Source: Tamarix chinensis
Lineage: Eukaryota > Streptophyta > Magnoliopsida > Caryophyllales > Tamaricaceae
NCBI GenBank assembly: GCA_030549775.1
Contig: CM060181.1
Span: 38,441,063-38,505,062 of the forward strand
Length of the DNA: 64,000 bases
Direction of reading: 5' to 3'
The translations under genes and the position numbers were made by a program. Shown here piece by piece: positions 11,270 to 22,938 of the stretch (its first letter is position 1; the number at the start of each line of letters is the position of its first letter). A model generated the notes under the pieces. The model had not been told where the DNA came from. It worked only from the letters and a program-made list of their open reading frames with translations, and did not search any database.

Positions 11270-12683
11270 GTAGAATATATAATTATCGAACAATGACACG
11301 TTCCTACCCGCAAGTGCACAGGGTCAGAGTAGTAGTCAAGGTCGATCCCACAAGGATTGGTGAATGACCACTAGGACAATGATAGAACTTAACTATGTCT
11401 AAACTACGAGATGATATGAAATAATAAATTGTAAGCTAAAATAACTAAATAAGCTAAAAAGAAAGGAAAATAGCACTCAAGTCACTCAAATAAATAGAAG
11501 AGCTAAGGTTCCGGTTCATCGCCCCCGATCCTCACATGTAATCGAAGATCACATCACAAAATAATTCAACAATCATAATCAATCATGCCAACAAGGATAG
11601 AAAGTGTTGTGCTTTCTCAAGCCACAACCACCCTATTACATATCTATGGCCCTAACTATCTCTAGCTTAGAGTCTAATAGAATGTAATGCATTAAAGTCT
11701 ATAAAGTTTCCTCCTTTATTGTTGAAGAGGTCAAATCGATTGTCTCTCGACCTATAATTTAATCTCCCGTTGTGCTATTGGGTCTAATACTGGATTATCT
11801 CTCGATCTCACCGGTATTTCCCACACCGAAAATCAGAACCCGACTGTGGTTTAAGAATCCGTCAATCAATCAATAACACAACACATACATTATGAATTGA
11901 ATAAAAAAAGATGCAATAATTCAACACATTAGGATCGGGAAAAATTACCCTTCACCTTAGCACAAGATCTAGCCCATCAAATTCATAGCAAGAATATTAA
12001 AAACAATAAGAGATTCCATAGATAAAGAAAATATCATTAGATAATACCCTTGATGTTCACAAATTCTTGCAAAAATTTAACTTCTTGAACCTCCGTCTCT
12101 AATTTACAAGAGAGATCTTGATGAATTGGGGAAGAGGATAGAGAAGAGAGAAAAGAGAGGGAGTGGAGGCTGCATCGAGATATTAGAATAAGAGTTTTTA
12201 CACTACCGCCTCGTGGATCGCTAGGATTTCGGTAACGATGGGCTTCCCGTGTCCGCTTTGAAAATGATTCGTATTTTGACCATAATGTTTTCATCATAAC
12301 TCTGATTAAGCTGATTTTGGATGAGTTGGAAAGCTATTAAAAATATATAAAACTTTGATGTTGAAAGCTTCTCCAAATTCAGACCTTTTATTGGTCTAAA
12401 TTTCACTTCTTTCAGGCCCATATACTTTAAATATGCATTCTTTCTTTTTCCACTTTAACTTTTGCTCCTCTTTGCTCCTTTTTTCTCCTTTATTCTCCCT
12501 TTAAGGTTATTCTTTTTCTTCATCCTTCATGATTATTTTTGTTGCTTGAGACCCTGCAAATTTTCACAACACAAAGGCAGTAACAAGAACAAAAAGGGAG
12601 AATTCTGACTGAAATTAAAGGTAAAAACTCTTATAAACCTTAGGAATAAGATGTAAAAGTCACACTTATCAAACAAAAACAAA
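11270..12683 (+). mobile_element. Athila/Tat-type LTR, probably solo
   Basis: Contains CCGCAAGTGCACAGGGTC and GGTCGATCCCACAAGGATTG near its left end, words typical of the start of plant Athila/Tat LTRs. It ends at CACACTTATCA. No primer binding site follows and no polypurine tract precedes, so it is probably a solo LTR. Borders are approximate and no clear target duplication was found. Open frames inside (for example 12037-12297 and 12221-12421, minus) have no family match. Confidence 0.55.
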
Positions 12684-13559
12684 AAATGAGACTTATCCTA
12701 TACCCTAACAATCAAATAAAAAAATAATTACCTAACTAGAAAACCGATGAGACAATTGATAATTTAAAATTAAAAGATGGATTAAAAAAGATATATATTT
12801 TAATTGTGATAACCAAAAATCATATCTAAGGAGACGATATATGTATGGTCGGTTGTATGTTATGTTAGCTGCGGATGATGCATGTGGATAAATAAAGAGA
12901 AGTATAGGCTTATATAGGTTGTTGAAAAGGAGGAAGGGGATGGCATTGGGGGTTGAAAAAAGTAGTGGTGTTTCGATGGTGGGGGTAGAGCAATGGATAG
13001 AGAGTGGTAGTGGTGGCTAGATGTTGTGGTGTGGTGTTAGGGTTATGAAGGGGAAATGTAGGAGGGATTGGGTTGGAATTGGGGGGGGGGAGGAGTGGAG
13101 AGTGAGCATACCCATGCTCAATAAATGTTTTTTTCGATCCCATAGGTTGATACAGTCATGTCACCCTTAGAGAATGAATTTGTTTCATGTGTTTTGACAC
13201 CGTCGTGCATTATAACACTATTATGTTATGTTGCACTAAGATAATGAAATTATTTCCCATATTTTGACACAACCATGCATTATAAAACTGCCATATCATG
13301 TCTCATTGAGAGAGCTTTGTTCAGCTTTGATTTTGCAATATTGTTGCATCTAATGACACACCCTAGCCATGTTGAACCCAAAATTGCACCAATCTTCTAA
13401 TTTTTGATATTTGTTTTAGTCTGAAACACCTTGCCATCTTTTTTCCTTATCATATTATTCTACACATCAATCCATAATCATGGTGTCAAGTGTTTAAAAA
13501 AGAAGAAGGCAAAATCAAACACTCAAATAAAGTACTAATAAAAAAAGGAAAGAGGAAAT
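12684..13559 (-). other. 3' untranslated region of Athila element 2
   Basis: Non-coding stretch between the integrase end and the LTR at 11270-12683. It includes a G-rich segment with a run of ten G at 13081-13090 and the 70-bp tandem repeat at 13155-13312. A minus open frame at 12910-13143 is only the complement of this G-rich stretch (Pro, Thr and His rich) and is not a gene. Confidence 0.5.
13155..13312. repeat. Imperfect tandem repeat, 70-bp unit
   Basis: TTTTGACAC followed by GCATTATAA occurs at 13192 and 13262, and ATGTCACCCTTAGAGA-like words occur at 13158, 13227 and 13298. The period is about 70 bp with just over two copies. Such repeats are common in untranslated parts of Athila-like elements. 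Confidence 0.7.
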
Positions 13560-13992
13560 GCTCATTTGATGGTCATAACCTCGACCCATTTTTATGTACA
13601 AGATGATAATGAATTGGGAAGGGTGAGAATATCCATCTTCTCAATTGTAGAACCCACTACATAATTCTTTAACCTCTATCTATTGACCTTTAGGGTTTTC
13701 ATGGCTTCACTCTAAATATCAATAGCTTCAAATAGATATACCTTAAGAACATAAAATGGCCTTGACCACATAGAACGAAGATTAATAGGAACTAGCTTAA
13801 GGCAAGATTTGAACAAAAACCATATGTCCTTCTTGAATTGATCTCTAGGTAATAAACTTGTCATGCCATATCTTAGTTATACCCTTATGTATCCACATAT
13901 TCTCATAGGCATCTAATATCAACTCATCGAGCTTATTAAGTTGGAGCTTTCTTAGTTCTTCAGTAGCCTTTAAGTCATAATTAATTGCCTTT
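13560..13992 (-). pseudogene. Athila element 2 integrase, C-terminal part
   Basis: From 13992 down the minus frame reads AINYDLKATEELRKLQLNKL and DELILDAYEN, then WHDKFI. This is the stretch that follows the catalytic core in Athila integrases. It continues exactly where the integrase frame breaks at 30158 (EHKAFSVIK), with LTR B1 between the two halves. The tail to about 13560 is decayed but keeps TLKVN and TIK-like end motifs. The protein would insert element DNA in the host genome; this copy is disrupted. Confidence 0.85.
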
Positions 13993-14751
13993 TGTAACAC
14001 CCCATTTTATGAGCAAAATTTTTTGGAGAAGTGTTAATAAATAAATTATTGGATGTTACCATCACACTTAGCATAAGTGTGGCTCCCCACCTTTCTTATA
14101 TTAAGTGTTAAGGCTATACCAAACTTAACTAGAGTAAATTAGAGGACATAGAAATAATATATAATAAAGTTACAAATAAGTGTCGTAGTACAATAGTATA
14201 ACCAAAGTACAATATGGGACTTAAGAGTCCAAAGAAAAATCGATCGTAACAAAAACTAGCACCCGAAGGTGCTACTCCAATTTGTCTTAACTCTTAGAAA
14301 CAAAGGCCTATTATGAAAATGGAACATCTTCCTAAGGACTCCACTTGTCTTGCCCGTGCTTATAACCTTCATGCCATTACATGGCCCTTACATTGTCATC
14401 TACAAAAGTGGTATAAGTATAACTTCATCGTACTGATTAAATCACAATACCTCATAGGAGGTAGCATACCTAAATATCACATAGCCACACAAAACTGAAT
14501 AGCATTTATAAGCACAAGGCATAAACCATAAAAATAATACTCATAGAGAAACATATATCATCGTCAATAGTAAAACATACCAAACCACTTCTCATCATTT
14601 CAAAGTGTAAAGTCATATTTGATTAGTTAAGTACATCCCAATCGTGGGTTAGGGCACTAAGGTAACTATCAGAACACCAATACAAAACAATACTAGGGTA
14701 GGGTATTAAGGCGACTACCAAACTAACAAATCCAGCATAAACTAAGGTAGG
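13993..14751 (-). mobile_element. LTR B1, piece 1
   Basis: Colinear with the left end of B2 (57112-57960): ACACTTAGCATAA, ACAATAGTATAACCAAA and the TAGGGTATTAAGGCGACTACC repeat word are shared. It ends at the GTAGG target duplication (14747-14751) of A1. The open frame at 14313-14498 is not a gene. Confidence 0.85.
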
Positions 14752-14927
14752 TGTAGTACCCTATGGGAAATTCCTAAACTAACCCTTTTTTTTCCTCACT
14801 AGTGGACCCAAATTTAGGGTTTTAAAATAACAAAACATTTTCCAGGGTGTAAAACATTTTTAAAACTAGGAAAAAGCTTGTTAATCCAAAAACTTTCAAA
14901 AATTAAAGTGTGGTCATCAGAATCATC

Positions 14928-14939
14928 GCTCTGATATCA
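14928..14939 (-). other. Primer binding site, initiator tRNA-Met type
   Basis: The complement TGATATCAGAGC differs in one base from TGGTATCAGAGC, the common plant site complementary to the initiator Met tRNA 3' end. It starts three bases inside the LTR border, the normal place for priming minus-strand DNA synthesis. Confidence 0.85.
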
Positions 14940-15369
14940 ACTTGTAACACCCTCAAAATTCATAGTTAAAAATTTTCTTTTGCTATGGAAAATCATACAC
15001 CAAATTAGGGGGTGCTACCACCGTGATCAGTACAAGTCTGGTCCCTTGCCAGCTTCATACTAACCAAAAGGCTAAAAGATACACGGAATAGTAACATGAG
15101 ATGATTAAAAACATAAGAAGTTCAACATTAAATATAGGAAATACTAGAGTGCGCAAAATTCAAATTTAATGCATGAGTGAAATGAATTACAAGATAACGT
15201 CCTGCTAAGGGGGAATAAAAATAATAGAAAACATAAAAGATAAGCAGTCTGAAGAACGCCTTCTTTGGCCCTAGCTCCGTGACATCAAAATGTCACTATA
15301 CTCCGACTAGCTCATCATAATCCTCAAGCTCCTCACCGCCTACCTACACGAACTTAGGAGGGGCTATTG

Positions 15370-15426
15370 CTTGCGGGAATGAGCAACACCTATGATAAGG
15401 ATGATTAGTACGCTACATACTAAAGA
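15370..15426 (-). other. Conserved LTR hairpin module in A1
   Basis: The complement carries AGTATGTAGCGTACT followed by GTTGCTCATTCCCGC. The same arrangement occurs in A2, A3, C2, C3 and C4. Confidence 0.7.
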
Positions 15427-17340
15427 AGGTAATCATATAGCTAAGATAGGGCACAACATATAAAATACATATAATATGCAAGCAACATGTTTTATTAGAT
15501 GAATTACTACTATTAGAGTTTAAATCATTTGTACTATATTTACACATCTCTTGATTTATGTCCATATGAGTATGGAGACCCTACTATTATGGTTGTGGAA
15601 TGAAAATAACTACTCTAGGGCATAATGCACATGGCCACTGTTATAGCTGGTGGAACAGTAGACATAAACATATCTAGGATAAAACACTCCTAGCCACTAT
15701 TATAACCAGTGGAACGATAATATCCTAAGTCTGACCCACGTGGTGTTCCACTGTAAGTAATTAGTGTCTTATTCATAATTTATCATCATCCAATAGTTTA
15801 ACTTATTGATCTTGGAACCTCCACTATTATGATGGAACGGGAATAATACTCTAGAGTAGAATGCACTTGGCCAATATTATAATTGGTGGAACGATATCAT
15901 ATATATATCTAGGGCAGAACGCTCCCAACTACTATTATAACTAGTGGAATGGTAAAATCCTAAGTTTGGGCTCGTTGAAATGATTTTCCACCTTAAGTGA
16001 TTAGTATTTTATTCATGTCTTATTCAACAATTAACCCCTATCTAGACATGCACACTCTAATGGACTCTATTAACTCATTACCACTCTACCAACCTAGACT
16101 TCCTGAAATACCCTATCCCTTAACTTGAGACCTCTATATCCTCTAAGACTCTAGGCCCCCCATAAACCTTCTACCATACTCACAAATGAATTTAGAACCC
16201 CCATATATATAAATCAAGGCCCACTTCCCCATTTATCCTCTTATGCTTACCATCACCCACTAGGGTTTCCCCTTGAAACCCTAATCTGGCCTATGTGGCC
16301 ATTGCCTCTCCTCTTTTGACTCAACCCAGATTCTTTCTTGATTCCAACACCATCACCACAATCAACCCAAATCTAATCCTCACAACCCCGTTCTTCAAGT
16401 CCCACATGTGATAATGATACCCTAGTTGGTCACCCCCAAAATCCTAATATTTCCCCTTTTCTACCACACCTTCTTCTTTTACACAATTCTACCCTTCATT
16501 GGACTTGACTCACACCCTTTATATGGCACACCCCTCATCTCAACAATAAGATTCAACAAACTTCCTCAACCTTTCCCCACAATACCCCTATCCTTAGGGT
16601 TACCCCAAAACCTAGTTTATACCCCATACACCTTCCCATCAACCCACGTACTACATCTTCCTAAGTACACCAATCACTCAAAATATACTTTCCTCACCTT
16701 CAAACTAGATTTTCCCACATAAATCTTTCCCCATTGGAAAACACATACACCACATACAAGATTTTACCATAACCCCTCCTTTTATTATTTTCTCTACTAT
16801 ATTTCATGAGACACTTAGGATATTCTCCACATATCACCTTACTCGCACCATTTTCTTTTAATCTCTTATATCCACTTAAAACACACCTAAAGAATCTAGG
16901 CATATATATCATAATATTTCAACCATATATAAGAACATGTCCATATATAACAAGTTATAACCACACATACAACATATAATAAAAATCATCCTCACCATAC
17001 CTTAGCTCCTTGCAAGCCAAACTGCCCCACACACGTTCTTAGTTCACATACCTATATATTTACACATAGCATACAAATACATTCATACACATAAGATTTA
17101 TAACATAACTCAATGCCTTAATCATATCCTTACCTAGTTGGGCTTTGAGCTTGAAGCACGAATTCTATGCCTCCTTATGAGGAAGGGTTTGCTTAAAACC
17201 TATAAAGAAAGTATCACTAGGTCACTTCACCTTCTTCCTACTTATTTTTCTTTTTTGTTTATTTTCATAACCAAATATTATCAATAATAATAATAATAAT
17301 TATTATTATTAAAATAAAATATACTAAGTAAGTAAGAGGA

Positions 17341-18521
17341 AGAAGGGTATAACTAGAAGGGATAGTAGGTGAGGGGGCAACAACGATGTGTGGTGGTGGA
17401 GGAGGATGGTGCAAAAGAGGAGTTTTGGGGTTGGAAAAAGAGAGGGGAGTTAGGGTTTCTTAGGTGGTAGGGTTCCCTCGGTCAAGTAACCTATGGTGGT
17501 GGTGGTGGCCTCATGGTGGTGGCTGCGATGGCGGCTAAGAGGGAGAGAAAAGGAAAAGGAATAAAGGAGAGGGGAGAAAAGGAGAAGTGGTGGTGTGGTA
17601 AGGTAGGGTTTTTTAGGTAGGCAGGGAGGGTGGTGGTAGTTGTGGCGGCAGTAGTGCAAGGCTACGCTAGAGGTGGCGGAAGATGCAAAAGGGTAGTTCG
17701 AGCTGCCCACTTTGCATAGGTTGGTAGAGAAGAGGAAGGGGAAGGAAGGGTAGGGGAGTGGTTCATTAGGTGCAAGGTGATGTAGGGAAGAGGAAGGGAG
17801 GGTATGGCAACAGTAGTAATGCTTGGTGGTGGCGGTGGAGGCTTCTGTTTGGGTAGTGTGAGTAAGGGGCTGAGGAGTGGATCAACAGGGATAAAAAGGG
17901 GAAATGAGGGATTAGGGAGGGGCATTTATAGGTGTAGGGGCTGAGGGAAGTGGATATGAAAGGGAAGAGGACAGAGGAGGGGGTTGGTGGTTGTCGACCG
18001 GCGTATAGGCCAGAGCTACTAAGCAGAAGGGGGATAGGGGCAAGTTTCATAGGCTAGAGGGAGCAAGTGAGGGGTTTTGGGGCTTGTAGGAGGGAGGAAG
18101 ACCATGGAGGGTCATGCTTGATGCATGCTTTACAGGGCAAAATGGGGAAAGGAGGAGGGGGAGCTATAAAGTGTAGCCATGCACAGGTCGAGGGAGAAGA
18201 AGGGAGGGGCAGAAGGGGAAAAAAGAGAAAAAGAGAGGGAGAGAAAAAGAAAATAGGAGGGGGTTATTGTGCATGGGTTGGGCCAATCAAGGGGAAGGAC
18301 AAGAAAAAAAAACTGGGTCGGGGAAGGAGGAAGGAAAGAAAATAGGGGGAGGGGTGCTAAGCTATAGTTGGGCACAACCTAACCATCTGAAGGAGGGGGA
18401 AAAGAAGAAAACAAAAAGAAAAGGAAGAAAAGAAGAAGAAAAGAGAATGAAAAAGGAGGGAAGAAAAGGGAAAAAAGAAATAATGAAAAATGGGGTGGTA
18501 GGGTGTTTTAGATTTATTTGA
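17341..18521 (-). repeat. Purine-rich low-complexity part of LTR A1
   Basis: Long runs of G and A on the plus strand, so pyrimidine-rich in the LTR sense. Equivalent tracts lie at 31820-31960 in A2 and 52120-53110 in A3. Several overlapping open frames on both strands here (17450-18521) are artefacts of composition: Pro, Ser and Leu rich on one strand, Lys, Gly and Glu rich on the other. Confidence 0.8.
17933..17940 (-). promoter_or_regulatory. Possible TATA box of LTR A1
   Basis: The complement reads CCTATAAATGCCCC. It sits about 840 bp inside the LTR 5' border, compared with about 1140 bp in A2. Confidence 0.5.
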
Positions 18522-18778
18522 AGTTTTAGGGATAATAAAAAATTAATAATAATAATATAATTAAATTTTTATTAATTTAGAATTTATCATAATTTATTTA
18601 TAATTTATCTTAGGTTAATAAATTTAATCTCCACTAATTACGTTCCTACATTAATTTTCTTCCCTTATTGCCACAATCATTATTAATATTTTATTAAACA
18701 TGGTACATATAATTAAATCTTATCCAATAATTTCTTATTTTATTTTTAAATTCTAAAATAATGTTTTAGGATATTACA

Positions 18779-19356
18779 GTAGGGCACTAAGGTAACTACT
18801 AAACCAACAATCCATCACAATACCAATGTAGGGCACTAAAGGAAGTGCCAAACCAAAATCCATTTCTTTTATTACACAACAAACATTTCCATTTTACTTC
18901 CTTACTCGAAAGGGATACAAATCAACATAGGGATACAAAGGTACACTTGGTTATATCGGTGCCCAAAAGAAGCACAATACTCTTACCTTAAACCTAGGGA
19001 TATAACGGTATGCCTAGTCATACTAGCTCTTAAAAGTAACATAATACCACCTCAACCTCGATTACCTAGTCCTTAACCATCGATACCTCCTATAGGGCCT
19101 GTAGGTCATGTATAGAGTAGAGGAGAGCCTTCAAAAATAGGGCACAATGGCACATAAGTGAACCAAAAATGAGGGCTAACACCTCACCTCTAAGGTAGCG
19201 ACCCTTAGAGAGCAACTGATCCCAACTTGAGGTCTTTCACTTTAAGTATTAATATCTTATGATGTGATCACATAAGTCATATACAACATAGAAATTTTGA
19301 TTCTCCATACTTAAACTTTTCCCCCTTTATTTCCAATTGTTTAGATAAACCCTAAG
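18779..19356 (-). mobile_element. LTR B1, piece 2
   Basis: Continues the B family from the GTAGG duplication: two more TAGGGCACTAAGG units (18781-18860), then GGTACACTTGGTTATA-like and GAGGGCTAACACCTCACCTC words, matching B2 57950-58470. It contains TTTCACTTTAAGTATTAAT at 19236-19254, the B form of the CACTTAAAGTG motif. Confidence 0.85.
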
Positions 19357-19519
19357 TGTAATAACCCACACTTTTGTTTGATAGTGGAAAGAGAAATTTT
19401 TACAATTTTTGGACCTTTGATTTTAACCCAATGTTATGATTTGATTTAGAATATAATTTTATTTGGAATTATGTTGGAAAATTAAGTTTATCAAGTTTTA
19501 CAAGCAAACCCATCACTGA

Positions 19520-19640
19520 TCTTTGAATTGATCGACTGGTTTGTTGTTTTATCTAAATTAGGTTCTTCGACCAAACCGATCGATTGGTGGATGAATAGTT
19601 TAATGGTAGACCCAAACTAATTGACTAGTTTGTTGAGGTG
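19520..19640. repeat. Near-palindrome cluster, upstream part of C2
   Basis: Words such as GATCGACTGGTTTG and CCGATCGATTGGT recur at short irregular spacing upstream of the TATA box, as in C3 (37305-37435) and C4 (47955-48110). Confidence 0.75.
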
Positions 19641-20112
19641 GTCATGTTTTTTTGGTTAGATTTTTTTTAAAATCCTTTACACTAAAATAGAACCTTACCA
19701 ACTCATATCAATTATCCTTAAGAGATTCCTAACCATTTTTATGACGTGTTTAACCCAAAATATTGCCTCAATTTGTTCTAGAGGTTGATTGAGATAAAAG
19801 CGGGAGAGATATGGCCTTAGCTATTGTCTTCTTCCTCCTCTCTCCTCTACCTAATTCTAAAATTAACTAATTCAACATCAAGCATGCTTTTGAGTAGTTG
19901 GAAGATTCTTTCCATGCTAACCTCCTATTTCTTTATTTATGTATGCTAATTCTGGCCTGATTGACCTGAGTTCCTAGAGTCACCAATTGAGCTCAGGAGA
20001 ATAGGTCAACAAATCCGAGACAAATCTGTCTATTTTGATTGAATTCAAATGGTCAATAGTAGGGTTTTAAGCTACCTTCCATGCCCTCTATGCTTCCCTT
20101 TGATTGGTTGGC

Positions 20113-20120
20113 TATAAATA
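20113..20120 (+). promoter_or_regulatory. TATA box of LTR C2
   Basis: GGCTATAAATAGCC, about 755 bp inside the LTR. C3 and C4 have TATAAATA at equivalent positions, which supports it as the element promoter. Confidence 0.7.
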
Positions 20121-20802
20121 GCCCCATTCATCCCTATAATTCACTTTCTTTCGGCCACTGAACTCTCTAAAGTCCTATATTCTCCTTTCTTCTTTCCACC
20201 CTTTAATCACTTACCAATTTATTTTACTCACTATTCTGATCCTATCTCTAGGTCTCTTTTGTTTCAATTTCTAAGCAAGGTAGAGTTAGATTTTGAAAAA
20301 AGATTGAGTGGTCTAGTTAAGCTTTTCTCAATTTTTATCTCAGTGGCATGCCCTTATTCCTTTATGTTTTTTTTTTCAAAATTTGATGAGTTTTGGTATA
20401 ATATTTGAGTTAGGATTTTAGCTTTTAGGGTTTTAAGAGTTGAAGTTTTCACAAATTTGGAAATTTTGTTTTTAAAGGGATTTAGCGTGTATTAAGTAAG
20501 TAATTATTGCTCTTAAAATGTTAGCATGTATTTATTCCTGACAAAGGTGATATCTTAGTTGGTTGATACTTGTTGGTATGAAGGAATGCAGTTGTATGCA
20601 TGAATTACCTTCTTAAATGATATTAATTGAGTAAAGAGCATACAAATGGTTAAACTAGGCTATAATGATGTTATGGTAAGAAATGCATGATGATTTGGTT
20701 GGAAATATGTTAGTTGATGTTAATTCATGTCCTAACATGACTAAAATTGATTTATATGAAATAATCTACATGAAATTTGAGGCTTGATGTTGTGTTAGGG
20801 CA

Positions 20803-21095
20803 AACCGATGGACTGGTTATGTCAAACTGATCAACTGGTTCCTAGAACAGTTGACTGGTTAACCCAACCTATCAACTGGTACACCTACAAAACCCTTGGT
20901 CTTGCTCTCTCCTTAAACCCATTGGCTGGTTTGGTAAAATTAATCGATTGGTCTTTGAACAGTCAATTGTTTTTCCCAAACCAATCAATTAGTTTGAAGA
21001 AAACATGGTCTGGTTGAGTTAAACTAATTGACTGGTCGACCTAAACCAATCTATTGGTTGGGCCAAACCGATCAACTGGTTCGACTGGTTTACAT
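20803..21095. repeat. Near-palindrome cluster, downstream part of C2
   Basis: About a dozen copies of words like AACCGATGGACTGGTT, AACTGATCAACTGGTT and AACCGATCAACTGGTT. The core, close to AACCRATYGAYTGGTT, is its own reverse complement. Spacing is irregular, unlike a simple satellite. Confidence 0.85.
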
Positions 21096-22031
21096 GATTT
21101 GTTTCCTTATGATTCCGTTATGCTTGGGGGTTATGTTTGGGACTATACCATGATGATTAATGAGACAAAATACAAATATTAGCATGGAATATTGGTATAA
21201 TTAAGAGATTAGAATGGATCACCCATACTTATGAATAAAATAGTAATCACTTAAAGCAAAAGAAATTCAATTTGAGTATGTGTTTGGGTTACCTGATCCT
21301 TGATTAGATACTAGGGGTTAGTTCGCCTTCAGGTATTTTTGGTGCCTTTGGGATGGATCCTGAGAGGTCTCGGTGCATTACCTACTCTATAAATTGATGA
21401 TGTACTAGGAGGTATCGATACTAAAGGGACTGGTTACCTAGGTGGTTGGCTTTAGCCTAGAATTATGTCCATATTGGTTAGCTTCATCCTGGACTTTTGT
21501 CCATTGTGGTGATTGGCTTTGGCCTGAACTTTATATCCCTTTTTGGATAGGCTTCCTTGGTATGAGATACCATAGGGTGGTGCATAGTTTATTACTTGAT
21601 GATAATAAAATATGGTTCTTAAATACTGGTTAATGATTATGAATGATTATCAAATGAATGGTTCACAATTGTCTATGCAATGCAAGTAATGAAATGGTTA
21701 ACTAAATGGTTTGAGTTAGCTCATACACTTGATTAAATGGTCATGAAATATAACCTTAATTGTAGTGATGGATGGAATATCTTAATGAAACTAGATAAAT
21801 GGAAATAACCCAAGGGATTGTTGGGCTACTCTATGCTATTGCTCATGCAAGTAGTTATGTGAAAGTGTTGTGGTATCCTAAACATGATGTTTATACTATG
21901 ATGATGTTGAATATGATGGCATGTGTTATGCATTCTTACTTATATGCGCCAAGTCCTTCCATGAAGCATGTTGTACATTATGTTGATGAATGATAAATTA
22001 GCATACCTATAGACATTGAGTGAGAAACTTG

Positions 22032-22096
22032 GCTTACTTAGTATATAGCATACTGATGTGCCCATTTTCTCCATCACTTGCTCATTCCCATGTGCA
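22032..22096 (+). other. Conserved LTR hairpin module in C2
   Basis: CTTACTTAGTATATAGCATACT followed by GATGTGCCC and then GCTCATTCCCATGTG. The arms AGTAT and ATACT pair, although their bases differ from the AGTACG and CGTACT arms of A2, so pairing is kept while sequence changes. Confidence 0.7.
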
Positions 22097-22512
22097 GAGG
22101 ACCGTGTGTAGATTTTTGGGGATGACTAGTAAATGACTTAGGTTGGGGGTTGTGAGCGAGGAAATCTGGAAGGTTTTGATGGGTCTGTAGAGGACCATGG
22201 TATTGTTTTGAGCCTCATGCCCCAACCTATGTTTTATAATCCCGTATTATTAGTATGTATTCTGCAACGATCTAATCCGAACCTATTAGGGTCATTTGAT
22301 TTAAAAGTTTTGGAATTATTTCAATTAAATTGTTATTTATACACTCTGCTATTTTAGTATTTTGTTGGTTTAGTCTTGTATCTGACATGGGGTAGGCGGC
22401 AGATGTTTAACTTATGTTAGGTACGGTGGTAACACCCTATTTTTTAAAGTATTTTTGCTTTTGTAACCTGTTTTAACAAAAACATTTAGTAGTGAAATCT
22501 TTGGGTGTTACA

Positions 22513-22938
22513 CTAGTTAATAGTAAGGTCAACCTATCAAAAAGCTAAGGTAATCCTAGCATTCATTTATTTGTAAACAATAAATTAAGTCAAAATTGCC
22601 AAAATACCCTTCAAAACCTAGTTTCCTTATTTTATTCATTTTTTTATATCAGACATCATCATCATGAGTGATTTGTCATGAGTAGGTAACAAGGCCGTAT
22701 TTAACATTATTTTAGCATGTAGGTAATCTTTGCAGTTCGGTGATTAACCATATTTTTCACTTTTCATGCATTTAGTGGGTTGCACCCACGAAAACCTTAA
22801 TCATGATATGCAGCATACACATGAACATTTAAAGCATGAAACATCATTTAAATAGACATATTATCATCATAGTCCATGTAGGAGCATATCTCTAACCCTA
22901 GGCCATGTGAAATAGAATTTATCATATGTCAACCCTAA
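22513..22938 (-). mobile_element. LTR B1, piece 3
   Basis: Matches B2 58480-58935: GTCAAAATTGCCAAAATACCC, CATTTAGTGGGTTG and GCATATCTCTAACCCTAGG are shared. It ends at CCTAA, the target duplication of the copia LTR that follows. Confidence 0.85.

Larger units (their letters stand above)
14752..18778 (-). mobile_element. Family A element A1: one LTR plus primer binding site
   Basis: The full LTR is 14943-18778 on the minus strand; its complement starts TGTAATATCCTAAAAC and ends GGGTGTTACA. Next to its 3' end, 14928-14939, is a primer binding site, followed by about 175 bp of leader down to TGTAGTACCC at 14752. GTAGG flanks the whole unit (14747-14751 and 18779-18783). This is therefore an internally deleted element keeping the 5' LTR and the start of the internal region, and not a simple solo LTR. 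Family A membership comes from the CCACTATTATAACCAGTGG hairpin words at 15630-15960. Confidence 0.82.
19357..22512 (+). mobile_element. Family C solo LTR (C2)
   Basis: Begins TGTAATAACCCACAC and ends GGGTGTTACA, about 3.16 kb. Flanks are CTAAG and CTAGT, only three of five bases alike, so the duplication is decayed or imperfect. The B1 sequence continues on both sides. It matches C3 along its length, including the palindrome clusters, a TATA box, the CCATAGGGTGGTGCATAGT word and the hairpin module. No internal domain is present. Open frames within (20808-21017, 21442-21633, 21799-21993) are chance. Confidence 0.85.

Noticed and set aside
13081..13090. Run of ten G as a possible G-quadruplex or sequencing artefact
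   Set aside because: A single homopolymer in a G-rich 3' region is not enough to argue for either.
14752..14942. Possible second LTR of A1
   Set aside because: It begins TGTAGTACCC, but the rest does not match the 14943-18778 LTR; it reads better as leader next to the primer binding site.
17450..18521. Cluster of overlapping open frames on both strands
   Set aside because: Purine-rich low-complexity part of LTR A1; open on both strands because stop codons are rare in such composition.
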